From: Hetaerina americana | Lineage: Eukaryota; Arthropoda; Insecta; Odonata; Calopterygidae | DNA: 64,000 nucleotides | Direction: 5' to 3' | NCBI GenBank assembly: GCA_022747635.1 | Contig: JAKTNV010000003.1 | Coordinates: 92,854,790-92,918,789 of the forward strand | Part shown: piece by piece, positions 47,816 to 60,229 of the stretch | How positions within the stretch are numbered: position 1 is the first letter of the stretch | How the letters are laid out: every line of letters begins with the position of its first letter | Made by a program: the position numbers and the translations under genes | The notes under the pieces: generated by a model | What the model was told of the DNA's origin: nothing | The model's database searches: none | The model's input: only the letters and a program-made list of their open reading frames with translations

Positions 47816-48945
47816 TTCATTACCAACTAAATTGAAAGAAATTGACCATCGCCTTCCTCCATTTTAAAAGGCCACAGCAGTTAACCCCGGAAAAAAATAA
47901 AGGACTTAAAGGAGCAGGAGTAAGGGAAGATGGCGAAAATCAATTTAAGACCTTCCACTTATATAATTAACTTGGTCTTTCATTTTCTTGAGATTACAGT
48001 GATGTACTTCGATTTTATATGATGACCTCCCTGTCTATTTTCTGCAATTAACACCTATTTATTTTAACTTGAATTAAATACATCTTGGTGTTCATTTTTT
48101 ATTCCTAGTGGACACTGTAAAATATTCATCGCCATTTTTACCGTTTTCTTTTAGTTTCTGTACATTTGAAAAGCGGTTTGCTAGTATCTTTTTTTGTTAA
48201 TATTCTCCTGGCAAGCCGTCCAAGTAAATTATTCAAATTCTAGACCTCCGTCTGTACATAATATTTGAAATGCAATTGATATATTCTTATACATTTCAGT
48301 ATTTTTGTTACGTGATGTTTCTTGAACCTAGTATTAGTATTCGATTCTTCCCTACTACCTGATACTATTTCTCACAAAGCTATTCCTTGTACTTAAACTA
48401 TTATTTCCTATTTCACTCCTGCTTCACTTTTCTTCGAACACACGAGTCTCTTCTTTCCGGGTTCAAGTACACTGTTACTCTCGCTTCAGCAATCTCCTCC
48501 GGATTTCTATTTTACATCTTATAAACCAAATATAGGAACCTTATTTCATTTTCGGTTTGAAAATGTTCATTTTAACTCTGTCGTCCTCAGTATCGTCCTG
48601 CCATTGAATGAAACATTTATGTTTACTAATGAATCATTTTTATCTCTACTTTGGCTTGGTTTTGTGTAGATTTCATGCAATGACAGCGAAGAATGTTCTT
48701 ACCCCGCCCCATCCCCACACTGCCGACCACGGAGCTCACACCCATGGAACGTGTTTCCCAGATCATTCATTCTATTTCCGTTCATCATGTTTCATAGAAG
48801 ATAATAGGCACGGTTTCCGTTGTCATATTCAATAGTCTAACTTCATTTCGTGTTTTTAACCTTACATCAACACTTAAAACAGTTTTTGAGGGAATAAAGA
48901 TGCTGGGCGCGACTGACTACCTGTGGTCTTGCTCGTAAACTCCCA
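47816..48945. other. AT-rich DNA without recognised gene
   Basis: A 75-codon plus frame (48608-48835) shows no motif. GC content rises from about 48,890. Confidence 0.3.
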
Positions 48946-48949
48946 TCCG

Positions 48950-49028
48950 TTTGGCGGAGGAAGCGGTCCTGACTGCTCACGACAGAACAAAGTCTCGCGG
49001 TCTCTAGAGCGATCGAATCCCACCAAGT
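48950..49028 (+). repeat. Possible tRNA-Leu/Ser-like relic
   Basis: TGGCGGAGGAAGCGGTC resembles an A box/D arm, and GCGATCGAATCCCACC holds a B-box-like GATCGAATCC. The spacing would suit a tRNA with a long variable arm, but the stems are imperfect. A chance resemblance is possible. Confidence 0.25.
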
Positions 49029-50290
49029 CAAGAGTTTATCGCCAATGAAGAACTATTACCGAGATAAAACGAAAAACTGGAAATGGGGAAATAGGAAACG
49101 AACAGTGAGAGGCTGAACTTGAGTCGAAAGAGAAACAAGAGTTGTCACTGCATAAGAGATCCGAGAGGAAAATAAATATGGCAGAAATATTGCGAGGAAG
49201 TAGCGCGGCGGAGAGTTTAGGTGACTCGCAGCCCGCTCTATCGATTCTCATAATAGACGAAACCCCAATCCCTCGCATCCTGGCTCTATGCATGGCGGTG
49301 GCGAGTACTTTGGGGGTGGGGGCGAGTAAGAGACGAGAGAGAGAGAGAGGGGGGGGGGAGTCGTGGAGGGGTTGAGCGTAAATGGACGCCGAGACGGCCG
49401 CCTCTACGATACCCATCTATCCTCCATTCCTTCATTCCAAGTAGGGCATCGCTCCCTTAGGCGAGAGCCACCTAGCGGTATGGAAGGCGACGCTCCAGCC
49501 CTTCTTCCCTCCTCCCTTCTTAACCCTTGACGCGCACACACACACGCAGACGTACGTGCACAAACACACGCACACACTCATTATCTCGAGCCGACCTTTG
49601 ACCTGCCTCTCTCTCTTTCTCCTCTCTCGCCCTCTTCGCCCTCCGCCGCGGCCCGTTGGAAAACAATGGCGAACCGAACACGTTTAATCCTACAAGTGGA
49701 GATGGGGAGGGAGGGGAGCGGGAAGGAAGGGAGGAAAATCGAGGGCCGGGGGGAGGAGGTAGGAGGGAATGGAAAGGGTGGAGGGGCAGAGAGAGAGAGC
49801 CCGGCGAGGTTTAATAAACACAGAGTGGCGAAGCTGCAGCCACGACCCGCTTTGAGCTCTCCCGGCAAACAACCCCCGCCCTACTCGAGAGCCCTCCCTA
49901 AATTCCTATCCCGACACTTCCCCCCTCTAGTGCCTTCCCCGCCCACCTACGTCCCCTTTCCTCTCCGCCCCCATTCCAAATCCCCCTCCCACTCTCCCCA
50001 ACTACCCTTCCCTTCCCTCTCGCTCCTCCTCCTACCCCTCCGTCCCCCTTACGACCTCAAACCGTTCCATTTCCTCGCTTCCCATTGCCCCGCGCGCTTT
50101 ATTTCGCGCGAGGAGTGGAAGGATTATCGGAAGGCATCATTTTGAATTGTTGGAGAGCTGAAGGGAAGAGCAAGGGGGGAGGTTCCTAAAGAGGGATGAG
50201 GAATGGGTGAAGGGGGTTGAAGGGAGGGCAATAGGGAACGAGGAAGTGGCATGGGAAGAGGGGGCGAGTAGTGAGAAGCGGACCTTGTTT
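49029..50290. other. CpG- and GC-rich block with alternating purine/pyrimidine strands
   Basis: Skew alternates: purine (49,030-49,140), GC-rich with a GA/G run (49,320-49,365), pyrimidine with (AC)n (49,490-49,645), purine (49,690-49,805), pyrimidine (49,855-50,090), purine (50,130-50,280). TTTATTTCGCGCGAGG near 50,100 and the CpG density are promoter-like, but there is no TATA/Inr arrangement I would defend. Frames of 126 codons (49036-49416 minus) and 159 codons (49666-50145 plus) are low complexity without domains. Confidence 0.45.
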
Positions 50291-52784
50291 AGCGTGCCCG
50301 ATTGCATGCCGGGGCTAAGTATTCCCAGGGATCTCAACAACGGAAGGCATGCTGCAAAGTGAAAATAATAAAATATATTGAAGAGCACAGAGGAAGGAGT
50401 ATCCAAGACTTGAAAGGTTGGGTCTTAATTAAGTTGGAATAATACCTGAATTTATTCCGAAGTTGTAAAAGAGGAACTGGCAGTAAAAATTAGTTGCAGT
50501 TCCATTTCATGTTATATTTTCTCATTAAATAAAAATTTACGATAAAATGTGACGGTGCCACTTTCAGGCAGCACGAATATTCTTATAATTAAACTGCTAG
50601 TAGCAATTATTATTGTTATTTATGCAGAGAGCGTGAAACTTCTTTAAGTACATAAGTATGCAAAGCTATTAGAGATAAAATTCACTCTAGATTAACTCTC
50701 CTTCTATTTCCCAACAAGCGCTTAGTTAATAATGGACTTTTCATAATTTAATTGATTTCATTATTACTGTAATGGTGAGATGACATCACATTCCAGCTTA
50801 CAAACCTGAATCTGCTAGTTATTGGTTAAAGAAAAATAGCCACGTTTTAAAATTGTGATAGGAGCCACATTTTTTTCATTTGATTAATTAAAGCACATCT
50901 CACTCATTAAAATACAAGTATATGATAGTAAAATATATACAAGAAAATAAATTTAAAGATAAAACTTTGCATAAGTCACTGTTGAGAAATTATATGGTAT
51001 CGGTTTGCTATTTCATTGTAGCAATCTTCCGATAAATAAGTTCCTCTGCTTCTAGTTCTTTGATTCAGGATGTAGTATATAGCATTTCTATTTCCTGTGT
51101 TATAAGAAACAATAGTTGCATATTTAGGTGTAACTCATTTAACGTAAATTTTCCAAGATTAAACTTTCACTGCAGATACCTCCGGGATCAGGGAATTAGT
51201 ACAAATGAGTTTAAAAACTGGAAATGAAAGTTATTATACTGAGGAAAATAAAATTGATTAGGTTTCCTGAAAGTTCATAAATCGTAGTGGGATAGTGGGA
51301 TATAGCTCGTGAGAGATATAGCTCGTGGAGAGATACAGCTCGTGGACAATAACATGGATAACAGCAAGTGAGTGAAATAGATGTGGTGGATTTTGAGAGT
51401 AAGAGTTAATTGTTGAGAAACTATGTACTCCAGATATTTATACTGAGGTAAATTGGGCATTTTCTTTAAGTAAAGAAAAGATATTGAGAAGAACAGGAAT
51501 TGAAATCCAGGTTTAAATTAAGTTATAGATCGCTATCATAGGGAAATGCTTGAAAATTAGATTATAATTAAACAGCTAATTATCAGATATTATATCGTTG
51601 AGTGTTGGACATGCCTATTTACTTTTTTAGCACAATACATATTGAAAATTTAAGGAAAACGGATCTATTCGTTTACTAAGAATAGTTTTTTACAGCCTGG
51701 GAAGAAATACACCGGCATTCAATATTAACCATTAGGTAAGATAGTAAAAATGCTCTGTGTTTGAATAGGACGATGTTAATGAGTCAATATTTTAGAAATT
51801 TTCAGAATATAATGAGTTAATTCTATAGTTGCCGTTATGTACTAATTAACTATGGGATGTAATCTTCAGCTTTATTTCATTTCATCAATAATAAAGAGGC
51901 ATTTAGAATCCACGGAAGAAGTATTTAAAGCAATTTACGTCTATGACTCAATTTTTTCCAAACGATACGTGGTAATGATATTTAATCGAGTAGATTGTAT
52001 TAGTAAGAGTATTGTATCTAGTAACTTAAAAGTGGGATTTAAAATAATTCTTTGTAAATATTTCCTTTATAAGAAAATATAATTTAAAATTACTGAGTCA
52101 CTATGATTACCTATGGGGACTCATCTTCAATTACTTAAATGCCAGGATTAATGTATTGAAGAAATATAATACTTACATTTACAACCAATCCTACTCATTC
52201 GTGAGTTATATTCGCTGCATAGTTAAATCGCGCTCCATTTAATATCAATATTCACTTTTAATAATTTTAAGGATAACCTCAGTAGAACACGTAAGCTTTA
52301 TCAACCGTATGTGGAACAAACAAAGATGAATTAATCCTTGTTTAAAAATTATTTGACTGTGAATCGTCATTTCACTCTCTGGGATAGGCGGAATTCCGAT
52401 TTAATCTGAGCAGTATCCATTAACACCAGTGGTTTATGCAGTGGATTAAGTAAACCAGATTGGGTGATCTATTCTCTATGCTAAAAATCAAAATTCTGTG
52501 AATATACCCTTCTACCAATGTGCGTGTACCATGTAAGTAACAAACTTCTTTTATTTTCCATGAATGGGTGCGCTAAAAATATTCTGTCAGTTTATCTTTG
52601 TCCATTTCCTTTTCCCCTGTGGGAATAATGAAATGGACAAAGCATAAACTGTGTTCTTCATGAATAATTCTGAACTGGATCGTCCACAGACGGCGATAGA
52701 AAACTAAACGTTTGACAATATATATTTAAAAGTTGAGGGCAGTTCTCTTCCATAGCTGTACGACAGAGAGCTACACCAAAACCT
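50291..52784. other. AT-rich DNA without recognised gene
   Basis: A 76-codon plus frame (51852-52082) and a 61-codon minus frame (51275-51460) are unrecognised. The only feature is the small tandem repeat at 51.3 kb. Confidence 0.35.
51298..51346 (+). repeat. Small tandem repeat, three copies
   Basis: Three imperfect copies of GATA(T/C)AGCTCGTG with 3-5 bases between them. Confidence 0.75.
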
Positions 52785-53165
52785 ACGGCTATTTTCGCCC
52801 TCCACCTCCTGCTTTCTTTCATTCTCACCATCCTCTTCTCTTCCTTCCCTCCTCCCTTTCCTCCGATTCGAGCCCAGGACAGAGCCCTAGCATCCACCTC
52901 ACACTGCCGACTCCACACTCCTCCACCGAGGTCACCACTGTCGTTCCTACGGAGTTATCCATCGGCACGCCACATTCACGAGCTCCATCAATCACAGCGC
53001 GCCCCTCCTCCATTTTCCTTCGCTCCTCACTCCTAACCATGCCAACGCCCCCCTCTCCCGTAAAACCTAACTCCCCATGCACGTCCCATCACTGTCATGT
53101 CAATATCCATCCCACCACCTTACTCTTCACCCTCAACCTCCCCCCGTCCATATAACGCGCCCGGC
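52785..53165 (+). other. Polypyrimidine island
   Basis: C/T-rich + strand with moderate CpG. The 140-codon frame (52733-53155) is low complexity. Confidence 0.6.
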
Positions 53166-54334
53166 AGCCCTCTTGAAAAACATTGAACGTAGTGAAGAAA
53201 CAATATGTAATAAAAATAATTCATGCTTTCCCGTCGTTATAACAGGCTTTCTATGTATAAGAAATTCTATGTCTGCCATAGGAAAAAGCTTGAAATAAAG
53301 AAAGATGATACCTATTTTTCATAAAATATCATTTAAAATAGCTGTAGTTTGTATTAGTTGTAGTTTGAAACTCAATTCATACAAAACAGACATAGAAATA
53401 AACATTTCGTGTTTATTATGCGTTCAATCGCTATTGCAAATATAGCGACGGTCACGCCACAACTCTTAATTTTCAGGGATTTTTAATTGAATTCGTGCTA
53501 AAATATTGAATGTAATTCACATGAAATTCATTTCCTTCCTTTCTTGGAAATCCCTTTGAATAGTGCATCAAATTATCCAGTGGGAGAGGAATTATATGTT
53601 CTCTCAATTAAAAAATAGTTTTTATAGTGATTCAGTCTGATATTTTCGGGTCGCTTTTAAGTCTGAAGTAGATTTTATATGTAGTGATTCAATAGGGACT
53701 CTTGAGTTGTATTGTTAACAATTCAGCAGCACAAGCAAACCTCTCGTACCATAATTAGATTCAAATGTTAATCGATCTTGTTTGTGGCTCCGTCTCTGTT
53801 TCAAATTACATTACGCTCTTTTGATCATGCCGATCCTCCCCGTTAGACATCATAATTTTGCGATGGGTTATTGTTCAACTGTTTCCGCCTTATTAATTCT
53901 GCAAACACGCGTAAGTGATTGGAGGAATTCTGGTAATTTGCTTTGAAGTAATGGAAGTGCTCATTTAATTAAATGAAGTTGACATGATTCATTACACAAA
54001 AATTTTAATTGATTAGTGTGAAGCAGTAACACTCCAGTATGGTTCCAATTTCAGGCTTTGTGACTAGCATGCAAATTTACTTAATCGTTCAACTTGATAT
54101 TTTTCATACGAAACTTAAGGCTCTACTGTTTCCATAGACTCTTTTTTTAAAGCCCAAATTCATTTTTGGATGTAAAAAGTTTTCTTCTATCCTCTTTTCA
54201 TCATTAGCTCGTTTAAATGCAGATTGGTTAATTCTGCAATTGCAACCTAGATCTAATGTTATATTTTTCCGATATGGTCTGGTGAATAGATTACGCACTT
54301 TTCATTCACCTGTGAGAATTTTATGTTCATTGAC
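53166..54334. other. AT-rich DNA without recognised gene
   Basis: It contains an ATTTAATTAAAT palindrome near 53,965 and several TAATT cores, which are common in AT-rich DNA. A 64-codon minus frame (54104-54298) is unrecognised. Confidence 0.3.
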
Positions 54335-54363
54335 GTGTGTGTGTGTGTATGTATGTATATATA

Positions 54364-54414
<51 letters not shown>

Positions 54415-54431
54415 TTATTTATTTATTTATA
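54335..54431. repeat. (GT)n-(GTAT)n-(AT)n-(TTTA)n compound microsatellite
   Basis: A graded compound tract of about 97 bases. Confidence 0.92.
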
Positions 54432-54472
54432 AACTGAAAAATGGTGAACACATATTTATTTGCATGGATATT

Positions 54473-54533
54473 TATATAAGGAAAAGGAAAAAGATATAAG
54501 AAAGAAAAAGGGAATCCCTTTTCCTTATATCTG
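54473..54533. repeat. Imperfect inverted repeat AGATATAAG/CTTATATCT
   Basis: AGATATAAG with a purine run (54,492-54,513) pairs with CCCTTTTCCTTATATCT (about 54,516-54,532), with a small bulge. A partial extra copy of the arm precedes it. Confidence 0.55.
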
Positions 54534-54994
54534 TACCCATGTGAATGAATAAATATATTATTTTGTACTGGTGTGTCTATGTTTGTGTAATTTACGTTGA
54601 TATACCAATGTGTATTAAATAACTGAGTACAAGTATTTATATGCAGAATATCAGCGAAATTTCAAAAATACTACTTTTCCAGCATCTCATCTACTCATTA
54701 ACTTTATAGGAAAGTTGAATTCATTTAATGAAATGCACCTGTCATGTATTTTATGATCATCAATATAAATATTCTTATGTCACACTTAAACTGGTATGGA
54801 TGAGTATAATTGCCGTATCTGTTGACTTCGTATTACAATGGGGGAGCGTGTCATTGCCTAGTTTCTCAGCAAAACCACACGGCAGCAGTCCAATGATCTA
54901 ACTCGTACGTTAAATATTTATAGCAAGTGATTCCATTCATTCTTTAAATTGATAGGCAATGTACCCTCAAACGCAGGGATCGGAATAATTTGTC
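54534..54994. other. AT-rich DNA without recognised feature
   Basis: No open frame, repeat or RNA signal was seen up to the CpG-rich patch. Confidence 0.3.
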
Positions 54995-55268
54995 CAAGTG
55001 TCTGTTCGTCCATTTTTCCACCTCTCGGATGGACCGATGGCCGCTCCGAAGCGTGGCCATTAGGCTGCGTCGAATCTCCGCTCCCCCGCAGACACGCGTC
55101 GTTATTTATCCGGGGCGAGGCGTCGGAAATGTTTGGAGGGCAACGCGTGTCGCTTGGCCACAGCGCTGAAATTGATGGATGACCCCGCATGGCGACGGCG
55201 CGCTTATCGCAGTGTCGTGTGCCCTCTCTCCGTCGTGCATCCCGGTCACGCCGTCACTCCATCCAAGG

Positions 55269-55301
<33 letters not shown>

Positions 55302-55450
55302 CCAGCAGCATCCAAATTCCCTGCTGCCCCCCTTCCCCCCAGACCTCATACAAAAAACCCCTCATCTTCCTTTTCCCGATCCTTCCTTGGTCACCAACGA
55401 GGATTTTTCCCCATCGGTTCGTTTACTCTTCCAGTCAACTTCCCTTGACT
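54995..55450. other. CpG-rich patch followed by a (CT)n-bearing pyrimidine island
   Basis: 55,010-55,260 is rich in CpG (GGGGCGAGGCGTCGG, GGCGACGGCGCGC) amid AT-rich DNA. It is open on both strands over 54,949-55,182 (plus) and 54,918-55,190 (minus). The translations match nothing known. A (CT)n run at 55,270-55,298 and C/T-rich DNA follow. Candidates are a CpG island, a conserved element or an exon remnant; none is supported strongly. Confidence 0.4.
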
Positions 55451-56085
55451 CAGCGAACGCATTCCTTCATTGCTATCTTTTTTCTTTCGCTGGAAAGTTT
55501 GATTTTGGCGAAGTTTTTAGCATAAGGTACGATCATGACTCGTTCTCCTCGCCGTCTATATTTTCAGAGATAATATGTTCTTCGGTGACGGTTTGATGCT
55601 GAAGGACATACGTCATTTATGATATACGTCCACCCTATTTTCCGCAAAAGACCCGTTGGGACATACTGTAATCTTGGAAACTCCCGTTGACCCAATTGCC
55701 GAGGCATACAAAGCATTCGAAGCCCCAAATGGATTGAAAAATAGCTAGAAATCATTTCCTGTTCTTTCATACAAGGGAGTAGAACTTTTTCCCTATTAAT
55801 GTAGAAATGTTTATGCTTGACTTTGGATGCGAGAGAAAATTTGAAATTGATATTCAAAGGATTTTGGGTTTCGGTTCATATCCAGCTTTCGGAATCCCTA
55901 TAAATTCCTTTTGATGGGTTTTGAATGGAGTTGGAATGGTTCTTTCTTTTTCCAGGGAAGCCTCTCAATCCTTTTTTTTGTTTTCAAAAGTGATTTATTC
56001 CGTAATTAAAAAATTAACAAACATTAATTTTTATATAGTCTGTATTGACAGTCATTATCTCGGGCAAAGCAGGCCATTATTTCTC
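55451..56085. other. Mixed DNA without recognised gene
   Basis: A 97-codon minus frame (55564-55857) has no recognisable domain. Confidence 0.3.
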
Positions 56086-56560
56086 CTTTCATGCATATTC
56101 CTTCCTTCCTGCCATAACCTAAATAAACTCATGCCCTCATGCATATCAACTATCCATCCCTCTCCTACCTTCCGGCCTAACAAGACACTTTCTCTTCCTT
56201 CACCCTTGTTCCCCTTTTGTCTCCTGTTGTCATCTCATCCGCAGGCATCGTCCTTGGTTTAGTCCTCCTTCCTCTCCATCGTCTCAATTATTAGTCTTTG
56301 CCCCTTTGTTTTGGTTTTACCAAAAACAGCTTTCACGATAGAATACAACTAATTACGGCATGAATAGAAGGCCTAAATGTGTTTCGAACGAGCGAGCGTC
56401 CGCGTTCATCCCTTCGTCTACTGTTCAATACACCCTCTCCCAAACACCTACATTCTATTATGTTTCCTCCTCCATTGCACTGGCATGCCCAACCCTGTTA
56501 ATTCCTCCTCTAATCTCTCCACGCTCCCCTTTCTCACTGTCAATTGTTTAACATGGTGAA
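56086..56560 (+). other. Weak polypyrimidine island
   Basis: C/T-rich at 56,090-56,270 and 56,400-56,545, less extreme than the others. The frames at 55921-56262 and 56360-56551 have no domain. Confidence 0.45.
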
Positions 56561-58494
56561 ATACCGCAGGGACTTAAGTTCGATTCATGCAACCCTTACT
56601 TCTGTGTTCCCTAAGGGATTAAATGAAGCGTAAACCTCTTTACTCGTCTAATTTTCACCCAATAGTTGAAAAACACGCCAAAATGTTCCCTTTCACTTAA
56701 ATACCGATAGAAATGAGGCCTAGACAATAGGTCAAAATCACTTGGGGCTAAGGTCCTCGGCATAGGAAGAAGCACGGTGGATAAAAATAGGAAAATAACC
56801 TTGCCGAAATATATTTTTGCAAATCAAAGCAAGAGCTCACGAGAAATTGTGCCATAAAATAAGAAGAATACATATGAATCGTTTCATGGGACTTAAAGCT
56901 CTTGAAATCCGTCAAAACCTATAAAAACCCGAGGGAGTAATATGGAAGAAAAATTTGCAAAGAAATCAATTGGCGTAAAACCAAAGGGCAAGAGTTTTAA
57001 GATAAATATTGGCGGATATCAATAACCAAGCAACTCGTATGAGTAGCAGACTCTCCGGAAGTAAATTGATTCCTATCAAATAGTAAATAATCCAGGACTG
57101 TGACTATTATTGATAATAGTAATGCCATCAGATTGTAAAAGCGATGAAGAATAGTTATTCACGTTGTTTTATGCTAATAAACTGGTAATGAGGGTACATT
57201 TAAGCTGGCTCTTTTATTGTTCAATAATATGGCAAGCACTGAAACGAACCGAATTTTGTGTGCTCGAGCATATTTTTTATTTAAATCTCGCCCTTTTGAA
57301 CTCTCCTTTTTATTTCGTAGCCTCCCGGTAGCTCACACAACGCCAGCTTTTATAATCGAGTAAGAGAAGGTTTCCATAGTGGAAACGGAAAAAGCTTAAA
57401 GCTTCAACGAGTCAACCATGTTGTCTCACGGTCGTTTCCTTCCCAACACACATCTGGTCCGCATATTTTACTTTCGTGGGAGCTACATATTCTCCGTAGT
57501 AGGGAAGCATCATATACTTGCAAATGAGGGAAAGGTCTACGTTAGAAGTAAATATTTCTCGTTTTTTCTTTCCGCGAAAAACAGGCTCAGGCATGGAAAA
57601 TTCAAGATGCTCTTACTTTTACTGATCCCTGTAGCTGTGGGATTCAAAGCACAAAGTGTTCTCTCTATTAAGATATAAAAGAAAAACGAAAAAAATCCAA
57701 CTCTTTACACTACGCGAAGTCATTTGAAAATACTAAATAGTTCCTAGCTAATGCTGAACTATGAAGGTCGAAATTGATATTGAACGCAATACATGTTACG
57801 AAAATACTTAGGTATGGGTTCAATATTGCATCTGGCTATGTAATTAACTTTTATTTAGAATATTTAGTGAACCTGTACGGCATTACTTTAACGTTATTTT
57901 ATTGCTATAGTATCAGGTAATATGTTATCTTGGAACTCTCGTTTTACCAACAGTACACCTAATTCGCCATTGTATATACGTAATATAGCGCTGCCTATTG
58001 ATAGCATTACCCCGAGGGATGATGAAATTGGTCCTTCGTATTGATCCATAATTTTCCTCGATGAAATTCATGGAATTGGTTGATGACAGTAGAACTGTGT
58101 TGCTGCTGAAATACCTTGGCATTAAGTGAACACCAATAATTAACTGTTGCAGTGAGTTGCCATTAATTATGGATTATCATTACTTCTGAATTGGTAATGG
58201 AGAAACAGAAAACACTTGAGAGTTTTTTTATCTCTGACGAAGGGCAGCTCCTATTGTGGCCAGCAGTCAGCAATGATGTAAAAACATTTTCAGCGAAAAC
58301 TTTCAGTCTCTCATTCCAATTCAGGAAGTGGTAACGAAAATCATTCGTCAAAGTTGAAGAAGTCTTCTTCGCCTGCGCTACGCTTATCACGAGATGAAAT
58401 ATCGGGAGCCGGATTCTCAAGTTGCGGCTGTCGCAATTGTTCTCGTTGACAGGGCTTAGGAAAAAGTCGTTGGGGTTCTTGACGGTATCGCAAA
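56561..58494. other. AT-rich DNA without recognised gene
   Basis: Frames at 57418-57678 (86 codons, plus) and 58163-58519 (118 codons, minus) are unrecognised. AAGTTCGATTC at 56,578 is a weak B-box look-alike with no tRNA-like context. Confidence 0.35.
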
Positions 58495-58738
58495 ATTGGC
58501 AACGCTGCCCGGAATACAAGCCCCCTCCTCCCAGGAAACTCTTACCCCGACCCCCTCCTCACCCTCCATCGCCCAACCCTCGCTGCTACCCCCTTCCTTA
58601 ACTGTAAAGTTCCCCCACCACCCTCTTCTCCGCCCCCCTCCTGCGCATTCACTCCACAGACACCGCCCACCTACCCTCACCAACACCGCCTCCATGCTAC
58701 TTCAACTACCCCTACACCTCCCTCCTCTTTGATTAATT
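58495..58738 (+). other. Polypyrimidine island
   Basis: A compact C-rich island (240 bp). Open frames on both strands come from the skew. Confidence 0.6.
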
Positions 58739-58819
58739 AATTGCAATCGAATCGGCGTTATAGCCTCCTCGCCTCCCGCTGAAGTGGCAACAAAATGCAC
58801 ACGGCATCAGCTGAACACA

Positions 58820-59130
58820 CATTTAAACGCGGTCCCACCCTCTCTCCACTCAGCCCTTATGCCTTCCTCTCCTCACCCCCGCCCATCCTCCCCCTTTGTT
58901 TAAACCGCAACTCCCAATCTCCTCGCTCTCGTTTCCCTTTTCCTTCTTTCCATTTTCACTTCCCTCCCATTTCTGTCTGTCCTGCCCTCCGCCTCTACGT
59001 ACATCTCTTATCCATTCATTCACCCTTTTTCTCTCGCCTCATCTTTCTTTTTCTCTCCTCATTACCTGTGTCTTTTTTCATTTCAACTGGGTAAAATTAT
59101 TTTTTTTTCTTTCTTTCAGAGTCTGTTAGG
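58820..59130 (+). other. Polypyrimidine island, T-richer
   Basis: C/T-rich, becoming T-rich toward 59,115, where the tract ends TTTCTTTCAGAG, an acceptor-like end without a donor. Confidence 0.55.
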
Positions 59131-59639
59131 ATTTCTAGAATCTTAGGTTCCAATTGCGAAAAAATACGGGATATGGGGGTTAAACGTATACTCTTCAAAC
59201 GCTAACTTATTTAAGTTTCTACTATGAATTTATTTTTGGGGTTTCTGGTATATTAACATGATGATTTTAATCGTATTTCATAGTTACGATACATGTTTAT
59301 GTAACAAAAGTTTTGCTGTCACATGCACGACGAGTGGCGCATTCGAATTCTAAATGTCATGGTGCGCATTACGGATCGAAGCTCCTCTTTCCTATGTAAT
59401 AATATGAGTCATCATAATTCAATATACCTTGGTTATTAATTTCACGGTTTTTAGCAGACCGAGGGCTATAGTGTCCTTCTCCTAATAATTTTGTAAGGTT
59501 TTAATTTAATTTTACTTCCTCCAATTCCTGTTTCCTGTCTCTTTATCCTAGATTTTACTAATGAAAATAATTTTTTATACCTTAAGTCATGATATATTCT
59601 ATACTTTAACTTTCTCCTCCGAAGCACTTTCACATCATT
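59131..59639. other. AT-rich DNA without recognised feature
   Basis: No open frame or repeat was seen. Confidence 0.3.
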
Positions 59640-59796
59640 CGCCCGGTTGATTCCTCTTTTACGCCCTCAACCTTCCTCTTTATCCTTCCGCTTCCCTTCC
59701 CTTCCACACCCATTTTCGCTTCTACCCTCAACAAATGTCTCTTCAAAACCCTTTTCTACCTTTTTTTATATTTTTATTTCCTTTTGTGCCAGCATA
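59640..59796 (+). other. Short pyrimidine-rich tract before splice-like site 3
   Basis: C/T-rich 59,640-59,790. It merges into the pyrimidine tract of the candidate recursive splice site. Confidence 0.45.
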
Positions 59797-59908
59797 AATG
59801 TTTGCTCACATTCATTTTTTTTATTCTTTTCAGGTGAGTATTATTAATGCAGCACTTCTTTTGGCCGTTTTCCTTTCGTTTTGAGAGTTGATTTTGGATA
59901 CCGTGAGT
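59797..59908 (+). promoter_or_regulatory. Candidate recursive splice site 3, the strongest
   Basis: A branch-like GCTCAC (59,804-59,809) is followed by a near-pure pyrimidine tract and TTCTTTTCAG (AG 59,832-59,833) directly joined to GTGAGTATT (GT 59,834). A second donor, ACC|GTGAGT (GT at 59,903), lies 69 nt downstream, almost the same layout as at 6.58 kb. The possible 69-nt recursive-splicing exon has stops in all frames; that would be tolerated if it is normally removed. Use in splicing is an inference. Confidence 0.55.
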
Positions 59909-60229
59909 ACATTCGTTTGATATTAAGTCACCCGCTTTAATTTAACTTCAGTTTTATTTGCTTTTATATAAGTTTCCTGCAATTCCATTAAATAGAAGAT
60001 GCTTTCAGACATATCCCTTTTCATTTTTCACTAAATTTAGTAGATTTTTCACCAAGTTCCAAATGTAATCCAGCAAATTCAATGCTTCCACAGGGGGTAA
60101 TAATTTATAGCGCTGTAGTTGTAGTGATAAATAATAGTGTTTTCTATGATATTTATCCCTTTTCTGGCATGATGTTTCCAATTCCAATATTTACGAGAAA
60201 AACTCAAAAATTAAGGGCAATTTCATCAT
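59909..60229. other. AT-rich DNA without recognised gene
   Basis: A 60-codon minus frame (60005-60187) is unrecognised. Confidence 0.3.

Noticed and set aside
49036..49416. 126-codon minus frame as a secreted or membrane protein
   Set aside because: Low complexity, open antisense frame, no signal peptide at its start and no domain.
49666..50145. 159-codon plus-strand frame beginning with a plausible ATG context
   Set aside because: The first half is Gly/Glu/Arg-rich from a purine run and the second Pro/Ser-rich from a pyrimidine run. No motif, and it crosses a skew reversal.
54297..54325. Minus-strand CACAG|GTGAAT as a recursive splice site
   Set aside because: The donor lacks GTRAGT and the pyrimidine tract is poor.
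56575..56590. AGTTCGATTC, B-box-like
   Set aside because: No A box or foldable stems upstream.
59115..59125. TTTCTTTCAGAG as an exon start
   Set aside because: A good acceptor but no open frame with a following donor; pyrimidine islands create such ends by chance.
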